NCBI GenBank assembly: GCA_000752675.2
Contig: LM994627.1
Location: 615,815-679,814 of the forward strand
Direction of reading: 5' to 3'
Origin: a bacterium OL-1
Lineage (GTDB): Bacteria; Actinomycetota; Coriobacteriia; Coriobacteriales; Atopobiaceae
Length of the DNA stretch: 64,000 nucleotides
Shown one piece after another: positions 24,909 through 33,236 of this stretch (position 1 is its first letter; each line of letters begins with the position of its first letter). Under the pieces are notes generated by a model. That model was given only the letters and a program-made list of their open reading frames with translations, made no database searches and had not been told where the DNA came from. The translations under genes were made by a program, and so were the position numbers.

Positions 24909-25898
24909 CTAGCACCACTTGGGAGCAACGATGACGGCGGGCGAGTCATTTGGCCCAATGGTCACCTTGGTCCCCAGGGGACATCTCTTCGGATCGACTA
25001 TTGCGTAGCCGATGTTCTTATCGACGGTATAGCCGTAAATCATCTGGCGGCACTTTCCGACTGGTATTCCGCGCTTGCGGACTATCTCGTTCTGGCATAT
25101 GTCCTCATAGCTCTCGCGCTCAATCTCAACGCCAACGAACGCATAGCGCGGGCCAACTTCCTGAGCCTTCTCCAGTGCAGCGCGCCCCACAAAGTCACCC
25201 TTCTTGTCGAGATGCACCGACCATCCAAGGTTTGCCTCGAAGGGCGTCAGGTGGTGATAGTCCTGCCTAAGGGCCATGCCCTTCTCCATGGGGAGGCTCC
25301 TCACGAAAACCTCGAGCGTTTGCAGCTCCCGAGAATCTGCGTCACGCAAGAGCTTGAGAATTTGGTCGGAATCAGAGCGAGAGCAATAGATCTCATAGCC
25401 GAGTTCGCCGGTGAAGCCGCCTCTGTCCACGCGAACCGAAATCCCACCAATGCTGGCATTGACAATCTGGAAGCGCTTCAGCTCATCAACGGGAGCATCC
25501 AGCAGCTTGTCCATCACCTCTGCCGAACGAGGCCCCTGCACGGAGAACATGTCGATTTCTGGCGTGATATCAGAGAAGGCAACATCGTATCCTTCCGCAT
25601 GCTCTCCCAGCCAGCGGACCATCTGAGGTCCGTAAAGCGTGGAGAGCCACCAGTGGTTCTCCTCAAGGCGGATTGCCATGAGGTCATCGATAATTCCACC
25701 GCTATCGTCGAGCATCGTGGTGTACTTCTCGCGCCCCACGTTGCACTGAGCAACGGTGTTGACTAGAAGCTTGTCGAGCAGGGCGGTCGAGTCTGCCCCC
25801 GTTACGTCCACCGTGTCGTGGGTCCAGCGATACCAACCGGAGTCTTTCCTCACTGCAAGCGCATCTGCACGAGCAACCTCGTCGTCTTTAAACAGCAT
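24909..25898 (-). CDS. GcvT-family aminomethyltransferase-like protein of module B
   Basis: 329 aa. It matches the glycine-cleavage T-protein family: DDSGGIIDDLMAIRL (the conserved GGxxDD region that positions the substrate), FSVQGPRSAEVM, and GGFTGELGYEIYC. Glycine-cleavage P, H and L genes are not in the window, so it probably does not serve glycine cleavage. It may pass a methyl or methylene group from some N-, O- or S-methylated compound to tetrahydrofolate. It lies between the 410-aa unknown protein and the SDR gene with short gaps (14 and 12 bp), a tight operon. Confidence 0.8.
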   Translation of the reverse strand: MLFKDDEVARADALAVRKDSGWYRWTHDTVDVTGADSTALLDKLLVNTVAQCNVGREKYTTMLDDSGGIIDDLMAIRLEENHWWLSTLYGPQMVRWLGEHAEGYDVAFSDITPEIDMFSVQGPRSAEVMDKLLDAPVDELKRFQIVNASIGGISVRVDRGGFTGELGYEIYCSRSDSDQILKLLRDADSRELQTLEVFVRSLPMEKGMALRQDYHHLTPFEANLGWSVHLDKKGDFVGRAALEKAQEVGPRYAFVGVEIERESYEDICQNEIVRKRGIPVGKCRQMIYGYTVDKNIGYAIVDPKRCPLGTKVTIGPNDSPAVIVAPKWC

Positions 25899-25912
25899 GA
25901 TTCGTCACTCCC

Positions 25913-27145
25913 CTACACCATGTGCGTATCGATCTTGCGGCCAATCTGGATGAACTGGTACTCGTCGTCCTTCCCGTCAATCCAGACGGACCACTCGGGC
26001 GAGACAAGCGTCTTGACGGCACCGTTCCACTCAGCCTCGTATCCGGCGGTTATCTCGTCGAGAGGAGCCATGGGGAAACGGCCGTTAAAGTCATCGGTTG
26101 AGACCTTGATGGTCACGCCGTCGCTGTCGAAGGCCTCCCACTCGAAGGGAACAAGCTGGCAGCCCATGATGGCCCCAATGTAGGCGCCCATGACGCGCGG
26201 GTCGTTGTCGCCCACCTCGCGGGGGATGTCGAGCCACGCACGGAGACCCTCCCGTGCAAATGGGTCGACAAAGTGGTTCTTGCCTGCCGTTGAAAAGACA
26301 ATCGGAAGCACGCGGTCAAAGTCTCCGTCGTTCTTCTCCATATCCCTGATAGCAATAAGCGGGAACGAAATAGACCAGACCCAGCCCATCTGGGCAACCC
26401 AGTTGTACTGCCACTCGAAGGAGTGCTCCTCGCCAAAAGTCTGCGTATACTGGCCGTTTCGAAGACCTTGGGCATGCTTCACGCGACGCTCCGGCGGTGT
26501 ATCGTGAACGGGAGCTACGGACTCGCCCCTGTGGTCAAGCCAGCCCTGGTGATCCAGGTCAAACGCGTCGAGCCGCTCCGCGACCACACGACAGTGGGGG
26601 TCGCCGCACCCAAGCGCCTCGCACATGTTCAACGCAACGTCATTGGTGATCTTGCCATGCTCGCCGCCTGCAGCGATGTCGAAGTTGGCGGTAAACATCG
26701 CCGTTGTCATGTTGCACATCTCGGAGCCGACAATGTCCCAAGGGCAGGAATCGAGCTCCTTCTCGACACGGTTTCGCGTGAATTGAATCACGCGCCCAGC
26801 CATGTCCTCTGCCTCATCACCATAGTCTCCCCATATGGCACCTATCCACGCCTCCCTGTCTACGAATTCCGGGATGTTCCATTCGTCGTAGAAGGCATTG
26901 AGATACTGTTGGAGCTGACCCTCGGAGCCCGAGCACGCTGCGCAGTTCATCATGTTCGCGGTTTCGCAGATCCGCGCAGTCCGGTCCTCCCAGTCATCGT
27001 TGAGGATGCGCATCACCTGGAAGATGTTCGCGGAGAACGCGGCAATCGTTCTGAGGCAGAAGGAATACGCCTCCTTCTCGGGGATCACCTTCCCAAACGC
27101 CGTCTCGACACCACGATGGAGATCAACCCTCTGTTTTAGTGCCAT
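25913..27145 (-). CDS. Unknown 410-aa cysteine-containing protein, first gene of module B
   Basis: Not firmly recognised. It has no signal peptide or membrane segment. A segment near residues 170-235 (CPWDIVGSEMCNMTTAMF ... MCEALGCGDPHCRVVAE) ends with a C-x-x-GxxxxC pattern like that of V4R/4-vinyl-reductase-type small-molecule-binding domains. Another motif, MMNCAACSGSEG, lies near residue 75. The aromatic-rich middle (EWQYNWVAQMGWVWSI) suggests a hydrophobic pocket. It could be a substrate-binding or catalytic partner of the GcvT-like protein that follows 14 bp later. The ATG at 27145 is chosen because GGAGGAG precedes it; the frame runs 39 codons further upstream without support. Confidence 0.65.
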   Translation of the reverse strand: MALKQRVDLHRGVETAFGKVIPEKEAYSFCLRTIAAFSANIFQVMRILNDDWEDRTARICETANMMNCAACSGSEGQLQQYLNAFYDEWNIPEFVDREAWIGAIWGDYGDEAEDMAGRVIQFTRNRVEKELDSCPWDIVGSEMCNMTTAMFTANFDIAAGGEHGKITNDVALNMCEALGCGDPHCRVVAERLDAFDLDHQGWLDHRGESVAPVHDTPPERRVKHAQGLRNGQYTQTFGEEHSFEWQYNWVAQMGWVWSISFPLIAIRDMEKNDGDFDRVLPIVFSTAGKNHFVDPFAREGLRAWLDIPREVGDNDPRVMGAYIGAIMGCQLVPFEWEAFDSDGVTIKVSTDDFNGRFPMAPLDEITAGYEAEWNGAVKTLVSPEWSVWIDGKDDEYQFIQIGRKIDTHMV

Positions 27146-27416
27146 GACCCACTCCTCCTCCGATGCGAACCGAAAGGCAGCACGTGCCTCATAAAATGGA
27201 GGATGTAATTGGAGGGCATTTACTGCCAGCGGCAGTTTGGAGGATTGTGCCCCGAGGGACACCTACGATCTGTTGGTCCCGAGAGGCAGTCTCCCTTCCA
27301 CCGAGACACGTCGGCCCTTTGACGGAATGGATCGGCTCGGCTCTTCCTGTCTGCTACATTGGCAAGCACATTACGTAACGGCACTTGGTGTCATGTCCAG
27401 GCATGTGGTGATTGTC
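27146..27416. promoter_or_regulatory. Divergent control region of module B
   Basis: About 270 bp between the 410-aa gene and the divergent regulator. A palindrome, ACTGCC-AGC-GGCAGT (27222-27236), flanked by two TGGAGGAT words (about 27197 and 27237), is a candidate operator. Promoter hexamers were not assigned. Confidence 0.4.
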
Positions 27417-29009
27417 ATGAAGGTGAGTCCTCAGCTGATCTGCGAAGGCCTTCCGGCTGAGTTCGAGGCGCAGCTCTCCGGTGCCTCTCCCCTGGAGGAG
27501 ACGCTCGAGGCGCCCGAACTCCTGGCAACAGATACCCCCGAGCTGCGGGGAGGACGAATCTTCGTAACCAGCGCAGACCGTCTCCCCCGTCTCACCAAGC
27601 TTGGACAAGGCTGCGCCCTGCTTTGCATAGGCGACACCAGGAGGTTGGATTGGTTTCGGAGGCACTGCGCAGTCATCACCGTTAGCCCGAGCCTTGATTT
27701 CTACACTGTTTTCTCCGCAGTCCAGCAGGTGTTTCTCCGCATTGGAAACTGGGTGCTCGACACCTACCAGATACTCGAAGACGGCGGCTCAATCCAGTCG
27801 ATGCTCGAGGCATCCGCAGCAGTCACCCCTGCGTCGATGATCGTTGTGGACTCGAGCTTCGACTGCATAGCCTCGACAGGCCTGAGGGCGGATTCGGCGG
27901 AGTCTCCAGAAGGCGTCCCAGATGGCGCGGCAGAGGAGGCGGGCAGAAGGCTTCCCCTCTCGCAGGTAGACCAGTACCTTGCGTCCTACAATCTCTCGAT
28001 GAGCGAGAAGGAGCCCTTCACCCTTGAGTTTGACCAGCTACAAAGCCTGAATGTTAATCTCATCGACGCTAATGGATACCACGGGTGCCTCTCGTTCCTC
28101 TATTACGACAGCAGCATGCGTCCTGGCGACTCATTTATCGCCAGGCATCTTGCGCGCATGGTGCTTCGGTGCGTATCCCAAACCAGAGGCAAAACGGAGA
28201 CCCGCAACGACATTTTGAAGAGAGCCCTCTCCAACCTGATAGAGAACCTTCCCCTTGGCACCCTGGAGCTCGCAGCCCTTCAGGCAGCATCCTCGAATGG
28301 CACCTACGTTTGCGTGCTGATGCGACCCCAAAGGCGGTCTCGGGAGCTCCCGCTGTCCTACATTTGCAACTCGCTCGAGGAGGACATCCCCGGAACGATC
28401 GCATTTGAGTACAAGCAGACTTCGGTTGCCGCCTTCATTCGCATCGACCGTCTTGCACCAGAGGGGAGTCGCAGAGACGAGCTTGAGCGCAGGCTCCTCC
28501 CCATTCTCGTCTCCCTAGACATGAAGGCAGGGATGTCTGATCATGTGAGCAACCCGCTTGAGGCAAGAAGCTATTTCCTACAAGCGAGCATTGCCCTTGA
28601 CAAGGGCTCTTGCCTGCAGGAAGGTCCCTCCCTCTACCGATTCCAAGACTATGCGCTCGCAGAGCTGTTGGAGAACTGCACGGGAGAAATGCCCGTCGAG
28701 CTGTACTTCACGAGCGGTCTTAGGCGGCTCTTTGCCCATGACAAGAACTCTGCGACCTCATATGTCCAGACCATGAGCGTGTACCTGAAGCACAACATGA
28801 ACGTCACGCACACCGCCCAGGCTCTCTTCATCCATCGCTCCACGCTCATAGACCGCCTCGAGCGCATACGTTCGCTTTTGGACGAAGACCTGGAAGACCC
28901 GGACGAACGGCTGCGACTGGAGATGGTGCTGCGAGCGTTGGAGCTTCGTGGCCAGTTGAGAAACCAGCTCGGGGGATACAGCCAAAGCGGCAGCATCCCC
29001 CTGATGTAG
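27417..29009 (+). CDS. PucR/CdaR-type transcriptional regulator of module B
   Basis: 530 aa. The C-terminal helix-turn-helix reads NVTHTAQALFIHRSTLIDRL (about residues 470-490), the PucR family close. The front part (LLATDTPELRGGRIFVTSAD) resembles the purine-catabolism-regulator-type N-terminus. It has the same overall plan as the regulator at 13294 but is only distantly similar. It is divergent from the unknown-GcvT-SDR operon, its likely target. The start is uncertain: the ATG at 27417 (MKVSPQLICEG) has a weak GGTG upstream; an ATG at 27393 is possible. Confidence 0.82.
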   Translation: MKVSPQLICEGLPAEFEAQLSGASPLEETLEAPELLATDTPELRGGRIFVTSADRLPRLTKLGQGCALLCIGDTRRLDWFRRHCAVITVSPSLDFYTVFSAVQQVFLRIGNWVLDTYQILEDGGSIQSMLEASAAVTPASMIVVDSSFDCIASTGLRADSAESPEGVPDGAAEEAGRRLPLSQVDQYLASYNLSMSEKEPFTLEFDQLQSLNVNLIDANGYHGCLSFLYYDSSMRPGDSFIARHLARMVLRCVSQTRGKTETRNDILKRALSNLIENLPLGTLELAALQAASSNGTYVCVLMRPQRRSRELPLSYICNSLEEDIPGTIAFEYKQTSVAAFIRIDRLAPEGSRRDELERRLLPILVSLDMKAGMSDHVSNPLEARSYFLQASIALDKGSCLQEGPSLYRFQDYALAELLENCTGEMPVELYFTSGLRRLFAHDKNSATSYVQTMSVYLKHNMNVTHTAQALFIHRSTLIDRLERIRSLLDEDLEDPDERLRLEMVLRALELRGQLRNQLGGYSQSGSIPLM

Positions 29010-29045
29010 CACTCCCCGTTATAAGGCAGCCGATGGTTCCAGAGC

Positions 29046-29261
29046 CTAGTCTCCCAAGGCCTTGAGCTCTGCGTCAATCTCGTCGAGATGGTCCGCAAGT
29101 TCCTTGGCTTGGGGGAAGCTCGCGAGCTTCCTCAGAGTGAGCCCATACACCATCTTCATCTGAGGGTCGGTCTTGAAGCCGGGCGAATACTTGCAGATGA
29201 TATCCGCAGCCGCCTCGTTCTTCGCAAGCGCTTTGATCTTGCTGTCAACAGAAACACCCAT
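29046..29261 (-). CDS. Small hypothetical protein (71 aa)
   Basis: A short, mostly helical, charged protein: MGVSVDSKIKALAK, then a central ICKYSPGFKTDP and YGLTLRKLASFPQ, ending in an acidic helix. AAGGAGAGGAG precedes the ATG at 29261, a very good ribosome site, so the gene is probably real. No known fold was recognised. It is convergent with the module B regulator and may belong to that region. The frame continues 62 codons upstream without coding character. Confidence 0.6.
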   Translation of the reverse strand: MGVSVDSKIKALAKNEAAADIICKYSPGFKTDPQMKMVYGLTLRKLASFPQAKELADHLDEIDAELKALGD

Positions 29262-29611
29262 TGCGCTCTCCTCTCCTTGGCGGGATGCTGCATGCATCCC
29301 GTCCTGCTGGTGGATTGCGAGGACACCCTCGCAGCTCTCAACTAGCATCAAGGTAGAAAGCGCGTACGTACACCGCACAAAGCAGAGGTGTTTTTCGAGG
29401 GGAACACCTACAAAGTGAACGTGATGCGCGAGGCGGCAGAATGGCATAGGGCAAAGAGACCCCTATCCCCGCGCAGCACCAAGTGCGCGCCGTAGAAATT
29501 CCGACCGGGACTCACTATGAGCAGTCGTTGCACGGTCATGCTCGTCCCTGCGTGACCGATGCGCCTTGAGCACGATCGTCACAAGGTACTCCTCGCTCAT
29601 CCTCGACAAGA
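29262..29611. other. Intergenic region with inverted repeats, no sure gene
   Basis: About 350 bp. It holds AGGTGTT/AACACCT (29386-29409) about 125 bp before the 71-aa gene, which could be an operator, and ATAGGG ... CCCTAT near 29446-29467. A 45-codon frame on the minus strand (29463-29600, MSEEYLVTIVLKAHRSRR) has coding-like codons but no spaced ribosome site, so it is left uncalled. Confidence 0.35.
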
Positions 29612-29641
29612 ATGAGACAAAGGGAACTCCCTTTGTCTCAT
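29612..29641. repeat. 31-bp palindromic repeat, copy 2 (30 bp)
   Basis: ATGAGACAAAGGGA, loop AC, perfect 14-base complement. The stop codon TGA of the LacI-type regulator is part of this palindrome. Confidence 0.9.
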
Positions 29642-30660
29642 CGCAGGTCGGCGACGGTCTGGCGCTCGACAAGCGTGCCGGCGATCCTGATCTGCTGGAC
29701 GTGGTAGTTGGGGCTTGTGCCAAGAAGCGCCTGCTCAAAGGCACGACGTCCGCGCGAGAAGAGGTCAAAACGAACGGTCGTGAGACGGTTGTGCGGCACC
29801 GAGGCGGAAAGTGAGTCGTCCACGCCCACCACGCTCACGTCCTCGGGCACCCTTCTGCCGGCATCCTCCAGCGCCGCAATGACGCCAAGTGCCATCTGGT
29901 CGTTGGCAACGTAAACAGCCGTCATGTCCTTGTCGGCCGCAAGCGCCGCGCCGGCCTCATAGCCGCTGTCTGCCGTCCAGTCACCACGCAGCGGCTCGGC
30001 AACGTCGATACCACGCACCTCGAGCGCGTCTCGCCAGCCCTGCTCGCGGAAGTTGGAGTCGACGGAGTACGAGGGACCCCCCACAAAGCGAACCTGTCTA
30101 TGCCCACGCGAGAGCAGGTGGTCCATCACGAGCATGGAGCAACCGTACTGGTCAGAGTCAACCGTAGTGCAATGGGGATGCTCGTACATGGTGAGTAGAA
30201 CCGTGCCAAACCCCGGGCTGGGACGGAAGGTGTCGAAGTCCTCGGCTTTGATGCTCATGCTCATGATCATGGCGTCAACCGGCAGCGTGAGCATGCGCTT
30301 CGTCATGTACTCCAGGGAGACCGGGTCATCGTCGCCCATCTCCACCATAGTGATGGCGTCACCGTGCTCGCGTGCGGCGGTCATGATGCCATCGAGCGTT
30401 GAGAGGTTGCCAAACTGGGTGATGTTGTAGATGCAGAGCCCCACCGAGCGATAGCGGCCACTCCTGAGCGATCTCCCCGCAAAGTTGGGCCTAAAGCCAA
30501 GCTCGTCCATAGCCTTTTGCACTGCCCTGCGGGTCGACTCGCTCACGTTGGGCTGGCCGTTGGCTACGCGGGAGACAGTCTGCTGCGACACGCCCGCCCT
30601 CTCGGCGACATCTGCCATCGAGACGAAGCGATGAGAGCTGTCCTGACGCCCCGTACTCAT
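29638..30660 (-). CDS. LacI-family regulator of the galactose genes
   Basis: 340 aa. The N-terminal LacI helix-turn-helix is clear (MADVAERAGVSQQTVSRVAN, residues about 15-35), then the hinge helix region (FRPNFAGRSLRSG) and the periplasmic-binding-protein-like sensor domain (YVANDQMALGVIAALEDAG, VVGVDDS). It is divergent from galM-galK-galT, so it most likely represses galactose use and is released by galactose or a galactoside. The TGAGWACGTTAACA motif before galM and mglB is its likely operator. GGGGGG lies seven bases before the ATG. Confidence 0.9.
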   Translation of the reverse strand: MSTGRQDSSHRFVSMADVAERAGVSQQTVSRVANGQPNVSESTRRAVQKAMDELGFRPNFAGRSLRSGRYRSVGLCIYNITQFGNLSTLDGIMTAAREHGDAITMVEMGDDDPVSLEYMTKRMLTLPVDAMIMSMSIKAEDFDTFRPSPGFGTVLLTMYEHPHCTTVDSDQYGCSMLVMDHLLSRGHRQVRFVGGPSYSVDSNFREQGWRDALEVRGIDVAEPLRGDWTADSGYEAGAALAADKDMTAVYVANDQMALGVIAALEDAGRRVPEDVSVVGVDDSLSASVPHNRLTTVRFDLFSRGRRAFEQALLGTSPNYHVQQIRIAGTLVERQTVADLR

Positions 30661-30761
30661 CTCAAGTCCCCCCCTGCTCGAACGGGCCCAGTCGGCCCCT
30701 GCCGATTACCGCCTGCCGGACAAGCGAGAAAAATCTAAAGACTCTCGCTGTTCATCCGTAC

Positions 30762-30775
30762 TGAGTACGTTAACA
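30762..30775 (+). promoter_or_regulatory. Candidate operator of the galactose LacI-type regulator (galM side)
   Basis: TGAGTACGTTAACA, with the palindromic core GTTAAC. It lies between the regulator and galM. The same 13-14-base word, one base changed, is present twice upstream of mglB (40288 and, inverted, 40319). A second inverted repeat, ATTGCT/AGCAAT, lies at 30810-30830. Confidence 0.6.
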
Positions 30776-30853
30776 TAACCTTGGTTGCAAACGAGCAGCA
30801 TCGAAAAAAATTGCTTGTTTACCGAGCAATTATCGTACACGAGAGGAGACCCC

Positions 30854-31936
30854 ATGGTCAGCTCGGAGGCCCTTGGACGCACGCCATCGGGAGAATTGGT
30901 CCGCGTCTTCACGATCACCACCCCCAGGGCACGCCTAAGGCTCATGGAGTTTGGGGCAGCGCTCCTCTCGCTGGAGGTCCCCAACGCCTCTGGAACGCAG
31001 GGGGACGTTCTTCTCGGCCTGGAATCGCTTGAAGATTACTTCGATAACCCCGCCTGTCACGGCTCCACCGTGGGGCCCATCGCAAACCGCACAGATGGGG
31101 CAGAGATGACCATAGGCCCCGCCGTCGCCTGCCACCTTGCAAGAAATGATGGGCCCAACCAGCGCAACAACCTCCACACCAGCCTTACCTCGGGACTCCA
31201 CAAGCGCGTGTGGAGAGCGGCCGCCGTCGACAAGAGAAACGCCGTGCGCCTCACCTGCCGGCTCGGCGAGGGAGAGCTTGGACTGCCCGGCAACCGTACC
31301 TTCACCTGTGAGGTTTCGCTTGTCGACCTTCCCGACGACACCACGCGCCTCACAATCTCGTACTCCTGCAAGACCGATGCCCTCACCTTTGTGAACATGA
31401 CCAACCACAGCTATTTCAACCTGGCAGGCCACAACGCCGGTAACGCCATGGGGACGGTCATGCGCCTCGAGGCAGACGAGTTTCTGCCCATCCGCGAGGA
31501 CTCGGTCTCGACGGGCGAGATTCGCCCCGTCGACGGAACGCCCTTCGACTTCCGCGAGCCAAAGCCTGTGGGGCGCGACATCAACGGGAACGACGAGCAG
31601 CTCCACCGAGCACGCGGATACGATCACTGCTTTTGCATCCGGGGCTGGAAGGCAGGTGCCCCGCCGCGCCTGGCTCTCTCTGCTCTTGACCCTGCAAGCG
31701 GCCGCACACTTAAGATACGCGTGAGCACGCCGGGCGCGCACCTCTACACGGGAAACTGGCTCGATGATGCCCACGCCAAAGGCGGCGGGACCTACCTGCC
31801 GCGCACGGGCTTTGCGTTTGAGCCCGAGTTCTATCCGGACTGTGCCCACCACTTCTCGTGGCCGCAGCCAATCTGCACGCCATCCCAGCCGTACACCCAA
31901 ACGATTGTCTACCAGCTAGGAACCATGCCACGCTGA
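30854..31936 (+). CDS. galM: Aldose 1-epimerase (galactose mutarotase)
   Basis: 360 aa. Family marks: GSTVGPIANRTDG (substrate Asn-Arg site) near residue 75, NMTNHSYFNLAGH with the catalytic histidine near residue 190, and the C-terminal PRTGFAFEPEFYPD with the catalytic glutamate. It turns beta-D-galactose into the alpha form that galactokinase uses. It is the first gene of galM-galK-galT. GGAG six bases before the ATG at 30854 sets the start; upstream frame is promoter sequence. Confidence 0.95.
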   Translation: MVSSEALGRTPSGELVRVFTITTPRARLRLMEFGAALLSLEVPNASGTQGDVLLGLESLEDYFDNPACHGSTVGPIANRTDGAEMTIGPAVACHLARNDGPNQRNNLHTSLTSGLHKRVWRAAAVDKRNAVRLTCRLGEGELGLPGNRTFTCEVSLVDLPDDTTRLTISYSCKTDALTFVNMTNHSYFNLAGHNAGNAMGTVMRLEADEFLPIREDSVSTGEIRPVDGTPFDFREPKPVGRDINGNDEQLHRARGYDHCFCIRGWKAGAPPRLALSALDPASGRTLKIRVSTPGAHLYTGNWLDDAHAKGGGTYLPRTGFAFEPEFYPDCAHHFSWPQPICTPSQPYTQTIVYQLGTMPR

Positions 31937-32021
31937 GGAAACATGCTGTAAAGGTGAGACGGGCGCTGCCCCCTCATTGCGAAGACGCGTTGCCCGGCAT
32001 GCCGGGAGAAAGGAGAACACG

Positions 32022-33236
32022 ATGAACGAGACGTGCGCCGGCCACAAGGACGGATTCGAGCGGGCGCGGCAGCTTTTCTGCCGGGAGTTTGGCGAGCCCG
32101 CCGCAGGCGAGCGCCTGCTTCAGGTACACGCCCCTGGCCGCTCAGAGATTGCCGGCAACCACACCGACCACGAAGGGGGCCACGTTATCGCGGGTGCCCT
32201 GGACGTGGCTGTAAACGCACTCGCCCGCCCCAACGGCCTGGGCGTGGTGCGCCTGGCAAGCGACGGATACCCCACCATCGAGGTCTCCCTCGACTCGCTT
32301 GACCCCCAGGACGCTGAGAAGAACACCACAGCTTCGCTGGTAAGGGGCATGGCGTTCAGGATGGCCCAGGACGGGCGCACCCCTGCAGGCTTTGACCTTG
32401 CCATGACTAGCACCATCCCCGTGGGCGGGGGGCTCTCCTCGTCCGCAGCGGTCGAGGCAGCGCTGGGACGTGCGATGGAGGCCCTCTGGGAGGGACGCAG
32501 CTATGACGCCCTCGAGATGGCGCGCATGAGTCAGTTTGCCGAGAACGTCTACTTTGGCAAGCCCTGCGGCCTCATGGACCAGGCATCCGTCTGCCTGGGC
32601 GGCCTCGCCTTCATCGACTTTGCCGTTCCCGAGGACCCTGTTGCCCGACGCCTGGAGTTCGACTTCGAGGACCACGGCTATGCGCTCTGCCTTGTGGACG
32701 TTGGCTCGAGCCACGCAGACCTCACCGACGCGTACGCCGCCATGCCCCAGGAGATGCAGGCAGTTGCCGCCGTGTTTGGAAAGAAGCGCCTCTGCGAGGT
32801 TGACCAGGACGACTTCGACGCCCACGTCCCCGAGCTGCGGCGCGACCTTGGCGACCGCGCGGTGCTGCGCGCCATCCATTACTGGCGCGAGAACGAGCTG
32901 GTCGACAAGCGCTGGGCGGCACTCAATGCACCGGACATCGACGCCTTCCTCGCGTGCACGCGCACCTCGGGGGCGAGCTCGGCAATGTTCCTCCAGAACG
33001 TCTCGTGCGACGTGGAGAGCCAGCCTGCCATGGTGGCTCTTGGGCTTGCCGAGCGCGTTCTCGACGGACGCGGCGCCACGAGGATCCATGGGGGCGGCTT
33101 TGGCGGCACCATCCAGTGCTTTGTCCCGCTCGACCTTGTTGAGGAGTTCTCCGACCGCATGGACGCATGGCTTGGCGCTGGCTCCTGCAGGCGCTACCGC
33201 ATTTCTGACAGGGGGGCGTACGCGGAATGGGAGTAG
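32022..33236 (+). CDS. galK: Galactokinase
   Basis: 404 aa. The galactokinase signature GRSEIAGNHTDHEGG is near residue 40, the GHMP kinase ATP motif PVGGGLSSSAAVE near residue 140, and the third GHMP motif GGGFGGTIQCFVP near the end. It makes galactose 1-phosphate from alpha-galactose and ATP. It lies 85 bp after galM and its last ten bases overlap the start of galT. AGGAG is six bases before the ATG. Confidence 0.96.
   Translation: MNETCAGHKDGFERARQLFCREFGEPAAGERLLQVHAPGRSEIAGNHTDHEGGHVIAGALDVAVNALARPNGLGVVRLASDGYPTIEVSLDSLDPQDAEKNTTASLVRGMAFRMAQDGRTPAGFDLAMTSTIPVGGGLSSSAAVEAALGRAMEALWEGRSYDALEMARMSQFAENVYFGKPCGLMDQASVCLGGLAFIDFAVPEDPVARRLEFDFEDHGYALCLVDVGSSHADLTDAYAAMPQEMQAVAAVFGKKRLCEVDQDDFDAHVPELRRDLGDRAVLRAIHYWRENELVDKRWAALNAPDIDAFLACTRTSGASSAMFLQNVSCDVESQPAMVALGLAERVLDGRGATRIHGGGFGGTIQCFVPLDLVEEFSDRMDAWLGAGSCRRYRISDRGAYAEWE

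Noticed and set aside
24909..25898. Calling the second GcvT-like gene a glycine-cleavage T-protein (gcvT)
   Set aside because: No gcvP, gcvH or lpd in the window, and its operon partners are an unknown protein and an SDR, so the symbol was not used.
29463..29600. 45-codon minus-strand frame downstream of the LacI-type gene
   Set aside because: Codons look partly coding, but GAGG touches the ATG with no spacing and no family is recognised.
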